Assembly: GCA_937952235.1 (NCBI GenBank)
Contig: CALFZM010000384.1
Coordinates: forward strand, 1 to 33,693
Direction: 5' to 3'
DNA length: 33,693 nucleotides
Source: an uncultured Opitutia bacterium
GTDB lineage: Bacteria > Verrucomicrobiota > Verrucomicrobiia > Opitutales > Opitutaceae
Position 1 is the first letter of the stretch. The number at the start of each line of letters is the position of its first letter. Of the stretch, positions 1 to 8,024 are shown piece after piece. A program made the translations under genes and the position numbers. The notes under the pieces are model-generated. The model searched no databases, was not told where the DNA came from, and saw only the letters and a program-made list of their open reading frames with translations.

Positions 1-230
1 CGCGGGCCGAGCTTCGCCGCGTAGTTGAGCACGCCGCCGCTGGGCCGGTCGAGGCCGGCGCAGAGGCCGAGCAGCGTGGTCTTCCCGCTGCCGCTTGGGC
101 CCACGATCGCAAGGCTCGCGCCCGCGGAGAGGGAGAAGCTGACTTCCTTGAGCACCGTGAGGTCCCGGCCGTGCGCCGCCCGATAGGTTTTGGTCAATCG
201 TTCGACTTTCAGCATCGTCCGCTCGCTCAT
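1..230 (-). CDS. ABC transporter ATP-binding protein, 5' part only (LolD/YbbA-like)
   Basis: This is the first 76 residues of an ATPase that runs off the left edge. The ATG is at 230 on the minus strand. The Walker A motif GPSGSGKTT lies at residues 44-52, preceded by the usual beta strands of an ABC nucleotide-binding domain (KVERLTKTYR, VLKEVSFSL) and followed by LLGLCAGLDRPSGG, which is typical of the MacB/LolD/YbbA subfamily. It should energise a membrane permease that is outside the window. It diverges from the TesA-like esterase with 65 bp between start codons, the same neighbourhood as ybbA-tesA in enterobacteria, so a YbbA-type role is the best guess. The Q-loop, signature motif and Walker B are not visible, so the exact subfamily stays open. 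Confidence 0.9.
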   Translation of the reverse strand, partial: MSERTMLKVERLTKTYRAAHGRDLTVLKEVSFSLSAGASLAIVGPSGSGKTTLLGLCAGLDRPSGGVLNYAAKLGP

Positions 231-295
231 AAGAAGTTTCTGGCCACAGAGTATGTGAAACGGCACGAAAGCCAGTCCAAGCGGTCGTTTCCTGC

Positions 296-952
296 ATGAG
301 CCCGGTTAATTTTCCGATCCTCGCCCTCTTTCTCCTCGCCGGTTTAACGGTGCTCCGGGGCGCGGATCCGCGCACGATCGTCTTCTTCGGCGACAGCCTC
401 ACCGCCGGCTACGGCCTGGGCGATCCGACGGGCGAATCGTACCCGGGGCTCATCCAGGAGAAGATCGACGCGGAAAAACTGCCATGGCGCGTCGTCAACG
501 CCGGGCTCAGCGGGGAGACCACCGCCGGGGGGTTGCGCCGCGTCGACTGGATCCTGCGCCAGCCGGTCGATCTGTTCGTACTCGCCCTTGGCGGAAACGA
601 CGGGCTGCGCGGCATCGCGCCGGCCGTTTCCCGCGCCAACCTGGAACAGATCTTCGAGCGCGTGCGCCGCAAATACCCCAAAGCCCAGCTCGTGCTGGCC
701 GGCATGCAGATGCCGCCGTCGATGGGCGCCGAGTTCTCGCGCGACTTTGGGGAGATGTATCCGGCGGTCGCGGCCAAGTACGACGCGGTCCTCATCCCCT
801 TCCTGCTCGAAGGCGTCGGCGGCCAGCTCGACCTCAATCTTCCCGATCGCATCCACCCGAATCCCCGCGGCCACGCCGTGATCGCGGAAACGGTGTGGAA
901 AACGCTCCGGCCGCTGCTCGGCGAAACGCGCCCAAGCGGATCGACGCAGTAG
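296..952 (+). CDS. tesA: Secreted SGNH-family arylesterase / lysophospholipase (TesA-like)
   Basis: The 218-residue protein has a hydrophobic N-terminus (about residues 5-22) that looks like a signal peptide, so it probably acts in the periplasm. All SGNH blocks are present: GDSLTAGYG with nucleophile Ser34, AGLSGETTAGG with the oxyanion Gly, LGGND with Asn101, and DRIHP with Asp184 and His187. Length and motif spacing match E. coli TesA (thioesterase I / protease I / lysophospholipase L1) and related arylesterases, which hydrolyse acyl esters and thioesters. It diverges from a YbbA-like ABC ATPase, as tesA does in E. coli. A copy of the intergenic repeat family starts within a few bases of its stop codon. 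The true substrate cannot be read from sequence. Confidence 0.9.
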   Translation: MSPVNFPILALFLLAGLTVLRGADPRTIVFFGDSLTAGYGLGDPTGESYPGLIQEKIDAEKLPWRVVNAGLSGETTAGGLRRVDWILRQPVDLFVLALGGNDGLRGIAPAVSRANLEQIFERVRRKYPKAQLVLAGMQMPPSMGAEFSRDFGEMYPAVAAKYDAVLIPFLLEGVGGQLDLNLPDRIHPNPRGHAVIAETVWKTLRPLLGETRPSGSTQ

Positions 953-1060
953 AGGCGGAGCCGCTGGCCCCCGAGCGGCAAACGTTCGACCGGCCGGTTC
1001 GCAGCGGCTTGAGGACAAGCCGCGCCACCTTTCGTGCGGCCGTTTTCACCGGGGAATGGA
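953..1060 (+). repeat. Intergenic element, copy A (diverged)
   Basis: This is a diverged copy of the repeat family described at 11182-11326. The left arm (GGCGGAGCCGC...GAGCGGC) begins three bases after the tesA stop codon. The right arm reads GCGGCTTG-AGGA-CAAGCCGC and is followed by the CACC and GTGCGGCCGTTTTCAC tail. Compared with copies B and C, the right-arm hairpin has a compensated base-pair change (CAG/CTG to CGG/CCG), which suggests the folded form matters. Confidence 0.65.
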
Positions 1061-1106
1061 AGCGTGCACACCCTGGGTGGAAGCGACGGCACGGACGGCA
1101 ACCGCA

Positions 1107-1139
1107 CAAAAAAGGCCGTCCCGCGACGCGGGACGGCCG
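1107..1139 (-). terminator. Rho-independent terminator for the Dabb-domain gene
   Basis: A perfect inverted repeat, GGCCGTCCCGC...GCGGGACGGCC (1114-1138), has a run of As on its left at 1108-1113, which reads as a U-tract on the minus strand. It lies just beyond the stop codon at 1162 of the leftward gene. Confidence 0.85.
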
Positions 1140-1161
1140 AAACCGGAGCGCGGACCGCGGC

Positions 1162-1581
1162 TCAGTTCGTGATGTCGAAGGTCGTGCTCCGCTCGCGGAT
1201 GCCTTCGTACACCTTGTACCACTCTTTCTGCGCGTCGCTGCCGGCGTATTCCTTCAATGCCTGCTCGCCGGTGAACTCCATGACGATCGCGTGCGTGCGC
1301 TCGCCCTGGGCCTTCACCGTCTTGGTCCAGACGCGCGTGATGCCCTTGAACTGGGACGGCAGCTTGTGGGCCCCCTCGAGCGCGGCCTGGATCTGCTGCG
1401 GGGTGGTGCCTTCCTTCCACGAAACGGTGACCACGTGGATGAGCGTCTTGGGGGCGGTCGCGGTGCCTTGGGCGGCGCCGTCCTTCTTCTTGCCTTTCTT
1501 GGGCTCGCTCTGGGCCGAGAGCGTCGCAGCGCCCAGGGAGAGGAGACCCGCGGAAACGAGGATCAGGAGCAGTTTCTTCAT
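1162..1581 (-). CDS. Secreted Dabb (stress-responsive A/B barrel) domain protein
   Basis: The 139-residue protein has a clear signal peptide (MKKLLLILVSAGLLSLGAATLSA) and a lysine-rich linker (residues 25-35). A Dabb-like ferredoxin-fold domain follows: LIHVVTVSWKEGTTPQQI opens it, and ALKEYAGSDAQKEWYKVYEGIRERSTTFDITN closes it. Dabb proteins form small dimeric alpha/beta barrels. Most have no assigned reaction and a few bind small ligands. It is a single-gene unit with its own terminator at 1107-1139. Export of a Dabb domain is common in Verrucomicrobiota and Planctomycetes as I recall, but its job there is not known to me. Confidence 0.85.
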   Translation of the reverse strand: MKKLLLILVSAGLLSLGAATLSAQSEPKKGKKKDGAAQGTATAPKTLIHVVTVSWKEGTTPQQIQAALEGAHKLPSQFKGITRVWTKTVKAQGERTHAIVMEFTGEQALKEYAGSDAQKEWYKVYEGIRERSTTFDITN

Positions 1582-1807
1582 CGGAGGAATGATTAGGGAT
1601 GGAGGTCGCGCGCCCGGGAATCAGGCGCTCGCCGCATTTCGCGCCATCCGGCGGGCCGGTCAACGCTATCCGGCCCGGAAACGCCGCGTCATTTTCCAGC
1701 TTCGGACCGGCGAAAGTGGCGTGGACTTCGGCGCGGGATCGGGAAATCTGCCTTCGCACTCCCCGGGCATGATCCGGCCGGGCGACCGGAGTGCGATCCT
1801 TTCCCCC

Positions 1808-2860
1808 ATGAACCGACTCCTCCCCTGCCTGCTGTTTCTCGCGAGCCTCTCCGGCACCCCGGCACCGGGCGCCCCGCGCATCGTGCTCGTGGCGGGAGGC
1901 GACGTCGACCGGGATGGCGTTCCCGCCGCCCAGGCGAAGCTGCTCGAGCCGTTCGGCGCGGAGTTCAACGCCGCGGGCGAGATGTATGTCGTCGAGATGA
2001 TCTCCGGCAACCGCCTCCTGAAAATGGATACGACAGGACGGCTGTCGCATGTCGCCGGACTCCGCACGCCCGGCGACGGCGGCGACGGCGGGCCGGCCCT
2101 GGCGGCGAAATTCAACGGTCCGCACAACCTGGCGGTGCTGCCGGACGGCGACGTGCTGGTCGGCGACACGTGGAACGGGCGCGTCCGCCGCGTGCACGTG
2201 CGCACCGGCACCGTCTCCTCCGTTCCGGGCTTCAGCGTCCTCCCCGAGCGGGCCCGCAGCGCCGGACCGTATTGCATCAGTCTCGATTTCACCGGCACGC
2301 AGCTCTATATCGCCGATCTCCGGCGCGTGCACGTGCTCGACCTGAAGACCGGTCAGGCGCGCGTCGTCGCCGGCAACGGCGAGAAGGGCGTTCCGGCCGA
2401 CGGCGCCCCCGCCACCACGGCCCCGCTGGTCGATCCGCGCGCCGCCGTCGCCGATCGCCAGGGCAACATCTACATCCTCGAGCGCAACGGCCATGCGCTC
2501 CGCGTCGTGGGTCGCGACGGTCGCATCCGCACGGTGGTGAACACGGCAGGCAAGAAAGGCGCCGACGGCGACGGCGGGAACGGCCGGGACGCCACGATGA
2601 GCGGCCCCAAGCACCTGTGCGTGGACCTGCAGGACAACGTCATCATCGCCGACGCCGAGAATCACCTCATCCGCAAATACGAGCCCGCGACCGGCCGGAT
2701 CGTCCGGGTCGCCGGCACCGGCCGCAAGGGCGCCGCGGGGCTCGGCGGCGCGCCGGAAGCCTGCGAACTGAACCGGCCACACGGCGTGACGGTGCATCGC
2801 GACGGCACCCTTTACATCACCGACAGCTACAATCACCGGGTGCTGAAGATCGTGCGATAG
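1808..2860 (+). CDS. Secreted NHL-repeat beta-propeller protein
   Basis: A 350-residue protein. The reading frame is open far upstream, but the ATG at 1808 starts a convincing signal peptide (MNRLLPCLLFLASLSGTPAPGAP), so I take that as the start. The mature part is built of repeated NHL-type blades: GAEFNAAGEMYVVEMISGNRLLKMD, FNGPHNLAVLPDGDVLVGDTWNGRVRRV, PKHLCVDLQDNVIIADAENHLIRKYE, and RPHGVTVHRDGTLYITDSYNHRVLKI at the C-terminus. Between blades are Gly/Asp-rich turns such as GDGGDGGPA and ADGDGGNGRDA. NHL propellers usually bind partners or sugars and some are lyases; no catalytic residues are evident here. It appears monocistronic and is followed by two tandem intergenic repeats. Confidence 0.88.
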   Translation: MNRLLPCLLFLASLSGTPAPGAPRIVLVAGGDVDRDGVPAAQAKLLEPFGAEFNAAGEMYVVEMISGNRLLKMDTTGRLSHVAGLRTPGDGGDGGPALAAKFNGPHNLAVLPDGDVLVGDTWNGRVRRVHVRTGTVSSVPGFSVLPERARSAGPYCISLDFTGTQLYIADLRRVHVLDLKTGQARVVAGNGEKGVPADGAPATTAPLVDPRAAVADRQGNIYILERNGHALRVVGRDGRIRTVVNTAGKKGADGDGGNGRDATMSGPKHLCVDLQDNVIIADAENHLIRKYEPATGRIVRVAGTGRKGAAGLGGAPEACELNRPHGVTVHRDGTLYITDSYNHRVLKIVR

Positions 2861-2917
2861 AGCGATCCAAACCAGTCCGCAGCCCATTCCCGACGAGATT
2901 TCACCTGCCCGCAGACG

Positions 2918-2932
2918 GAACGATGATCGTTC
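2918..2932. other. Perfect 15-bp palindrome downstream of the NHL gene
   Basis: GAACGAT-G-ATCGTTC is a perfect 7+1+7 inverted repeat located 58 bp after the NHL stop codon and just before intergenic repeat B. It has no T-run, so it is not a classical terminator. It could be a short transcript-end hairpin or a protein site. Confidence 0.4.
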
Positions 2933-2947
2933 GATTCCATCTTGCCA

Positions 2948-3023
2948 GGTGGAGCCGCCTGTCCCCAGGCGGCTGACGTTCGGAACATCCGACTGCAGCA
3001 GCTTGAGGACAAGCTGCTCCACC
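2948..3023 (+). repeat. Intergenic element, copy B (core only)
   Basis: This is the core of the repeat family. The ends are GGTGGAGC and GCTCCACC. The left hairpin is GCCGCCTG-TCCC-CAGGCGGC and the right hairpin is AGCAGCTTG-AGGA-CAAGCTGCT. It is in tandem and in the same orientation as copy C, 51 bp further on. Confidence 0.8.
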
Positions 3024-3063
3024 CACTCGCCCACCGCCACAATCGGCGCGGTGCTTAGCCAAC

Positions 3064-3202
3064 GATGCCGTCGCGGTGGAGCCGCCTGTCCCCGGGGGGC
3101 TGACGTGCGATGGACCGGTCCGCAGCAGCTTGAGGACAAGCTGCTCCACCTTTCTGTGCAGCCGTTCTCACGGTTGAGTAGAAGGCCGACGCATGAGTCC
3201 GC
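3064..3202 (+). repeat. Intergenic element, copy C (near full length)
   Basis: It has the same core as copy B (3075-3150), with the left extension GATGCCGT-GCGG, the tail CTGTGCAGCCGTTCTCACGG and a right end GCATGAGTCCG. That end reads CTGAGGCGGACTC on the minus strand and contains the TGA stop codon of the leftward gene at 3204. The stretch 2861-3203 between genes is therefore filled by a palindrome and two repeat copies. Confidence 0.8.
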
Positions 3203-3203
3203 C

Positions 3204-3518
3204 TCAGCGTTTGACCGGCGGTGCGACGCGGAGGCTTTCGGCCTGCTCGACCCGCGCCCGCGACGCCGCCACCTCGGCGCGCAGCCGTTCAAGCGCCGCG
3301 CGGTCGGCACGCAGCCGCGCAAGTTCATCGTCCGCGGGCTGGCGCGACCGCAGCTCCGTCTGCCAAACCCGTTGCACCTCGGCCTGGCGGCGCTGTTCCC
3401 GCAGCAGGTCGCGTTCGGCGCGCAAGGCCTCGCCTTCGCGCTGCTGGATGATCCAGCCTCCCCCGAAAATCGCGGCGCCCGCGAGCAACGCGAGGCTCCA
3501 GCCCGGATGTAACTTCAT
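3204..3518 (-). CDS. Small membrane-anchored coiled-coil protein, hypothetical
   Basis: A 104-residue protein with one N-terminal hydrophobic segment (about residues 7-24, WSLALLAGAAIFGGGWII). The rest is charged and heptad-like (EGEALRAERDLLREQRR... and DDELARLRADRAALERLRAEV), predicting an extended coiled coil outside or at the membrane. The start overlaps the stop of the sigma-TonB fusion gene by 4 bp (ATGA, 3515-3518), so the two are translationally coupled. Since the upstream protein also has a coiled-coil stalk, the two may pair, but that is inference. I recognise no family. Its stop codon lies within the end of intergenic repeat C. Confidence 0.75.
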   Translation of the reverse strand: MKLHPGWSLALLAGAAIFGGGWIIQQREGEALRAERDLLREQRRQAEVQRVWQTELRSRQPADDELARLRADRAALERLRAEVAASRARVEQAESLRVAPPVKR

Positions 3519-4912
3519 GGCCGTGGCGACGGAGCTCCGGAGCCGCTGTATTGCACGGTGAAGGGCGGCGAGGTCGGCGCACTCTCCGCGTTGCTGCTGC
3601 CTGCGGCCGGGGGCCGCGAGCGATCCGCCACCGTGAAGACGATCGGGATCTGCAGCCGCGTCCGCACATCACGTCCGTCCTTCCGTCCTGCCTTGAACTT
3701 CCACCGGGTCACGGCTTCGGCAGCCGCGGACTCCAGCGCGGGGTGAGTCGAGCGCACGGCCCGGGCATGCTCGACGTCGCCCTCCGTGCCCACCACGAAC
3801 TCCACCACGACGCTTCCCTCGATCCCCGCCGCGCGCAATTCCGCGGGATACTGCGGCCGTGCCTGGAAGCGCGCGACCGGTGCCTGATCCAGTTCATTGA
3901 GGGAATAGAGCGCGGCCGCGGCCTGCGCGGCGCGCGCCTTCTCCTCGGCGGCGCGCACGAGCGTGGTCAGCCGCCGTTGCAGCAGCGACGCCTCCTCCTG
4001 GAGACGCGTGAACTCGGCGTCGTCACGCCGGAGTTCCCCGGCTTCCCCGAGAACGTCCGCCAGCCTCCGGTTTTCGCGCTCCAGCCCCGCGAGGTCGTCG
4101 CCGCTCGCACGCAGTTCCACCAGCTCCGCCCGCAACGCCGCATGGTCGTGGCTCTCCACCACCCATCCGGCCGCGGCCCCGACCAGCAGGGCCCCGCTTA
4201 CTCCGACGTGAAGGTTTCCGAGGTGCATAAAATGCGTCCAGGCGGCCCAACCCGCCGCGCTGGCTCCGCCCGAGAGCGCCTTGCCCGCCACGGCCGCCGC
4301 GAGACCCACCGGCGCCGCCGGCATCGCCGGACCGGCCAGCGCGACCGCGAGGAGGGCGGCGGACGACTCGACGCCCCGCCGGACCAGCCGGGCGCGGAGC
4401 TTGTCGAGGGCACGTTCGACGCGCATGCGCGCGGCGTTCTCGGACAGCGCGAGCCGCGCGCCCACGGTGCGATAGTCGCGCCCTTCGAAAAATCGCAGGA
4501 TGAGGGCCTCGCGGTCGAGGTGGGCCAGCTCGGCGAGAGCGTCGTCAAGCACAGGTCGGAGGCGGTCCCAGTCCGCATCAGGGGCGTCGTTGCGCATGAA
4601 AGCCTCCATCCGCAGGGCCGCCTGCTCGCGCGCCTGGCGGCGCCGCTCCCCGCGCACGAGTTTCGCGGTCACGAACCGGGTACTGGTGAAAAGCCAGCCG
4701 GCCAGGACCTGGTGCGACGCCAGCGCGCGTGACTTGCGGGCCAGGTCGGTGAAGACGAGCTGCGTGGCGTCGGTCGCCAGGTGGACGTCGCCATTGAGCT
4801 GTCGCAGCGCGACGGAGTACACCAGGTCGATGTGGCGCCGGACGACGGCGGCAAATGCCTCCTGGTCGCCTTCCTCGGCGTAGCGGCGGAGCTGATCGGT
4901 GTCCTCTGACAT
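3515..4912 (-). CDS. ECF sigma factor fused to transmembrane, coiled-coil and TonB C-terminal domains
   Basis: A 465-residue multidomain protein. Residues 10-90 are sigma region 2 (AEEGDQEAFAAVVRRHIDLVYS, ATDATQLVFTDLARK). Residues 125-180 are sigma region 4 with the helix-turn-helix REALILRFFEGRDYRTVGAR and LSENAARMRVERALDKLR. Hydrophobic stretches follow at 183-212 and 231-252; the second is the better membrane helix. Residues 256-335 form a heptad-rich coiled coil. Residues 343-428 match a TonB C-terminal domain (RPQYPAELRAAGIEGSVVVEFVV, then AAEAVTRWKFKAGRKDGRDV and a final strand). The tail is Pro/Ser rich. Known ECF factors carry other C-terminal extensions; a TonB domain on the same chain is unusual to me. 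It lies in a leftward block behind an ECF sigma/VWA pair (65 bp gap) and overlaps the next small gene by 4 bp. If only one helix crosses the membrane, the TonB domain is periplasmic and the sigma domain is tethered. Confidence 0.85.
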   Translation of the reverse strand: MSEDTDQLRRYAEEGDQEAFAAVVRRHIDLVYSVALRQLNGDVHLATDATQLVFTDLARKSRALASHQVLAGWLFTSTRFVTAKLVRGERRRQAREQAALRMEAFMRNDAPDADWDRLRPVLDDALAELAHLDREALILRFFEGRDYRTVGARLALSENAARMRVERALDKLRARLVRRGVESSAALLAVALAGPAMPAAPVGLAAAVAGKALSGGASAAGWAAWTHFMHLGNLHVGVSGALLVGAAAGWVVESHDHAALRAELVELRASGDDLAGLERENRRLADVLGEAGELRRDDAEFTRLQEEASLLQRRLTTLVRAAEEKARAAQAAAALYSLNELDQAPVARFQARPQYPAELRAAGIEGSVVVEFVVGTEGDVEHARAVRSTHPALESAAAEAVTRWKFKAGRKDGRDVRTRLQIPIVFTVADRSRPPAAGSSNAESAPTSPPFTVQYSGSGAPSPRP

Positions 4913-4977
4913 GACGGTGCGGCCTATAGCACCCGCCGAACCGCCAACCGCACGAACCGCGTGCGTGTTGTCCCGGC

Positions 4978-7473
4978 TCAGTCCGGCAGCGTGAGTGCCT
5001 TGCGCACCAGCTCGATGAATTCGTGCCGGTAGCCGCCGGGATCGTCGCCCGGGCCGGCGGCCGCCGCGGCCCAGGCGGCGACGTCGTCGAGCGTCGCGTC
5101 ACCGCGGTGAGGCGAATGGCGGAGAATCATGCCGAACTGGGCCACGGCCGCCGCAAACCGGAAGTCCGCGCTTGCCTCGCCGAAGGCGCGGTGGGAATCG
5201 GCGAGCGAGAATTCGAGCGTGCGCGGCCAGCCGAGGAAACTCTGGGGCTTCTTGTACCGCACCTTCACGGTGAGCAGCTCCTTCTCGAGGCTCTTGTCCG
5301 GCGGAGGCGCGGAGACCCGGCTGTAGCGCAGCTTTCCCGCCTGCAAGGCGGCGGCGGCGGGATCCGCCTCGAGTGGCACCACTTCGTACAGGGCGGTCAC
5401 GGTGTGCCCGGCGCCGATCTCGCCGGCATCGCGGCTCTCGAGATTGAAATCCTCGCGGCGGAGCAGCCGGTTTTCGTAGCCGATGAGGCGATAGCTCGCG
5501 ACGCGCGCCGGGTTGAACTCGACCTGCAGCTTCACGTCGCGGGCCACCGTGACGAGCGTGCTGCTGACCTGTTCGACGAGCAGCTTCTCGGCTTCGCGGT
5601 GCGTGTCGATGTAGCCGTAGGTGCCGTTGCCGTGGAGGGAGAGTTTCTCGAGCTGGGCGTCCTTGTAGTTGCCCATGCCGAAGCCGAGCACCGTCAGGAA
5701 CACGCCCGTCTTGGCCTGCTGCTCCACCAGGCGCACCAGGTCGCCCTCGCTCGTCACCCCGAGGTCGAAGTCGCCATCGGTGCAGAGGATGATGCGGTTG
5801 GTGCCGTCGGGACGGAAGCTGGCCTGCGCGACTTCATACGCGAGCTGGATGCCGGCGGAGCCGTTGCTGTCGCCCTCGGGACTCAGCGCGTCGAGCGCGT
5901 TGAGGATCTGACGCGTCTCGGACACCGGCGTCGACGGAAGGACGAGCCCCGCCTTGCCGGCATAGGTGACGATCGCCACGCGGTCGTCGGGCCGCAGCCG
6001 GCCGATGAGCAGGCGAAGCGACTGGCGGACCAGCGGAAGCTTGTGGGGCTGGTGCATCGAGCTCGAGACATCGAGCAGGAAGACGAGGCTCGCGGCCGGG
6101 CGCTCCGCCGCCCGCACCTCATGTGCCTTCAGGCCGATCCGCACGAGCCGGTGCGCGGGGTTCCAAGGCGCGGCGGCCACTTCCAGGGTGGCGGCGACCG
6201 GCGCGCCGTCGCGGGGCGCCTCGTAACGGTACGGGAAGTAATTCAGCAGCTCCTCGATTCGCACGGCGTCACGCGGCGGCGGCGTGCCCGAGGCGAGCAG
6301 CCGGCGAACACTGGCGTAACTGGCGGTGTCGACGTCGATGGAGAACGTCGAGAGTGCATTGAGCCCGACCGGGACGAAGTCGTTGTCCCGCGCGAAGGCA
6401 TACACCTCCCGGCCGCGGGTAAACCTCGCGCCCGGGGGTGGCCGCGGCAGCAGGTCGCGATCGTAGATTCCGCTGTACCCACGGCTGGCGGCCGACTCGG
6501 CCGGAAGAGCAAAGCCCACCGCCCGGCTCGCCGTGACCCGCATCGCCGACAGCACGACGGCCTCGCCGAAAAGACTGGAGTGGGCCGGCGTGGCGATGGC
6601 CACGACCGGGGAATCGGTCACCAGGGCTCCCAGCGGGATATTCTGCGCCAGCACGTCGCCGGACGGGGGCGGTGCCACCGCAAACGCAATGGGCTCGACC
6701 GTACGGGGCTCCGCCTGCGCCGCGACCGCCGCCGGAGCGGGATCAACCGGAGCCGCGGCAACGTGCGCCGCCGGACTCGCCGGCTCCTCCGAGTCTGGCA
6801 CGCGATCAGGCGCGGCCCCACTTTCCACCCGCGGAGCCAGCCACACCTCACCGCGCTGCGCTTGCGCGAGCAGGGACAAATCCCGCTGCACCCAAACGGG
6901 AGCCACCGGCGCGGGCTCCGTCGGCCCGGGCGGCGCCGCCTCGACCACGGGCGGGGCGCCGGGCGGCGCGACCAGGGCGACGTCACTCACCCGGCGGAAG
7001 TCCGTCTCCGCCGCGACTTCGCGTGCCTCCCGCGGGGCCGGCGCGCGCCAGACCACCAGGAGGGCAAAGCAAGCGGCGGCCGCGACCCCAATCAGGGAAT
7101 AGGCATGGGGGAAAACCGCCACGCTCGGCGGAGCGTCCGCCGGCGCGGGGGTTTCGGCGGGATCGGTTTTGTCTTCGACCGGCACGCGCCGGCGGCGCTT
7201 GCGCGGCGGCAGGGCCTTGGGCCAGGCGCGACCGAAAAACAGCGGCCGCCGGGCCGGACGCACCGGTTCAAGTTCCAGCGGCTGCGCGGCCGCTTCGGCG
7301 GCCAGGACCGATTCCATTTCACCCGCCACGGCGCGAATTTCAGCCACGACCGCGCGCAACGCGGGATCCTTGCGCACGGCGGCTTCCACCGCGGCACGCT
7401 CGTCGCCATTCAGTTCGCCCAAGGCGTAGGCCGTCAGGCGCGGGTCGTCCGGAGTAAGGTGCGGGATCTTCAT
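4978..7473 (-). CDS. Membrane VWA-domain protein (YfbK type) with anti-sigma-like N-terminus
   Basis: An 831-residue protein. Residues 1-60 (DDPRLTAYALGELNGDERAAVEAAV) resemble the short N-terminal domain of anti-sigma factors encoded next to ECF sigma genes, without an obvious zinc-binding HxxxCxxC. A basic stretch at 88-98 and a membrane helix at about 124-143 follow. Then come a long Pro/Ala-rich linker, the VWF_A_N segment (NALSTFSIDVDTASYASVRR, 372-391; EELLNYFPYRY), a VWA domain with a complete MIDAS (D468, S470, S472 in LLDVSSSM; D566 in CTDGDFD), and a C-terminal DUF3520-like region. The VWA part matches YfbK-type proteins. The start is 12 bp from the end of the upstream ECF gene, so the two form an operon. 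A cytoplasmic anti-sigma part and an extracytoplasmic metal-dependent adhesion domain would suit a transmembrane signal receiver; this is inference. Confidence 0.87.
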   Translation of the reverse strand: MKIPHLTPDDPRLTAYALGELNGDERAAVEAAVRKDPALRAVVAEIRAVAGEMESVLAAEAAAQPLELEPVRPARRPLFFGRAWPKALPPRKRRRRVPVEDKTDPAETPAPADAPPSVAVFPHAYSLIGVAAAACFALLVVWRAPAPREAREVAAETDFRRVSDVALVAPPGAPPVVEAAPPGPTEPAPVAPVWVQRDLSLLAQAQRGEVWLAPRVESGAAPDRVPDSEEPASPAAHVAAAPVDPAPAAVAAQAEPRTVEPIAFAVAPPPSGDVLAQNIPLGALVTDSPVVAIATPAHSSLFGEAVVLSAMRVTASRAVGFALPAESAASRGYSGIYDRDLLPRPPPGARFTRGREVYAFARDNDFVPVGLNALSTFSIDVDTASYASVRRLLASGTPPPRDAVRIEELLNYFPYRYEAPRDGAPVAATLEVAAAPWNPAHRLVRIGLKAHEVRAAERPAASLVFLLDVSSSMHQPHKLPLVRQSLRLLIGRLRPDDRVAIVTYAGKAGLVLPSTPVSETRQILNALDALSPEGDSNGSAGIQLAYEVAQASFRPDGTNRIILCTDGDFDLGVTSEGDLVRLVEQQAKTGVFLTVLGFGMGNYKDAQLEKLSLHGNGTYGYIDTHREAEKLLVEQVSSTLVTVARDVKLQVEFNPARVASYRLIGYENRLLRREDFNLESRDAGEIGAGHTVTALYEVVPLEADPAAAALQAGKLRYSRVSAPPPDKSLEKELLTVKVRYKKPQSFLGWPRTLEFSLADSHRAFGEASADFRFAAAVAQFGMILRHSPHRGDATLDDVAAWAAAAAGPGDDPGGYRHEFIELVRKALTLPD

Positions 7474-7484
7474 GGTGCGCCTCC

Positions 7485-8024
7485 TTATGGCCGGCGGGCG
7501 GCAAACTCCGCCCGCATGCGCGTCACCGCCGTGTGAATCAAGAAGCCGACATTCGTCACGGAATGATCCGTGATCCGCGCGATCTCCTTGTACGAAAACC
7601 CGTGCTGAAACTTGAGGCGAACGACCTCCTGCAGGTTGGGCGGCAGCTCATCGATCATCTGGAGGACCGTCGCCTGCGTCTCCGCCCGCTCCAGTTCGCG
7701 CCCCGGCCGCGGTTCCTGCGCCGTGACCCGCTCCACCTGCCCTTCCTCGAATCGCAGCATCCGGCCTTCCTTGCGCAGCACGTCCAGGGCGCGGTGCCGG
7801 CAGACCGTGAACAGCCACTCCACCGCGTGGCCGTTGATCGCTTCGGGCGTCTGGACCATGAACTTCATGAACGTGTCCTGCACGACGTCCCGCGCCCGGT
7901 CGGAGTCACCCAAAAGTCGTGCGGCATAGCGCGTGAGCGGCCCCTGTTGCTCCGCGAACGTCCGTTCCAGGAAGCCAGCAGCCTCCTGTAACGGTGCCCG
8001 GGGGGTCGGGGACGAGGTGAACAT
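7485..8024 (-). CDS. ECF-type RNA polymerase sigma factor
   Basis: A 179-residue sigma-70 family protein. The frame is open further upstream, but I choose the ATG at 8024 because homology-like sequence begins soon after (FLERTFAEQQGPLTRYAARLLGDSDRARDVVQDTFMKF). Region 2 is residues 15-85, including AVEWLFTVCRHRALDVLRKEGR. Region 4 is residues 120-175, with LPPNLQEVVRLKFQHGFSYKEIARITDHSVTNVGFLIHTAVTRMR. It heads the leftward block with the VWA protein 11 bp downstream, which is the likely partner controlling it. A strong AT-rich inverted repeat lies at 8057-8082, about 35-60 bp upstream of the start. The target promoters are not visible. Confidence 0.88.
   Translation of the reverse strand: MFTSSPTPRAPLQEAAGFLERTFAEQQGPLTRYAARLLGDSDRARDVVQDTFMKFMVQTPEAINGHAVEWLFTVCRHRALDVLRKEGRMLRFEEGQVERVTAQEPRPGRELERAETQATVLQMIDELPPNLQEVVRLKFQHGFSYKEIARITDHSVTNVGFLIHTAVTRMRAEFAARRP

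Noticed and set aside
1046..3328. 760-codon minus-strand open frame across the Dabb and NHL genes
   Set aside because: It is antisense to two well-supported genes, its translation is rich in Arg, Gly and His without domain pattern, and long antisense frames are usual in GC-rich DNA.
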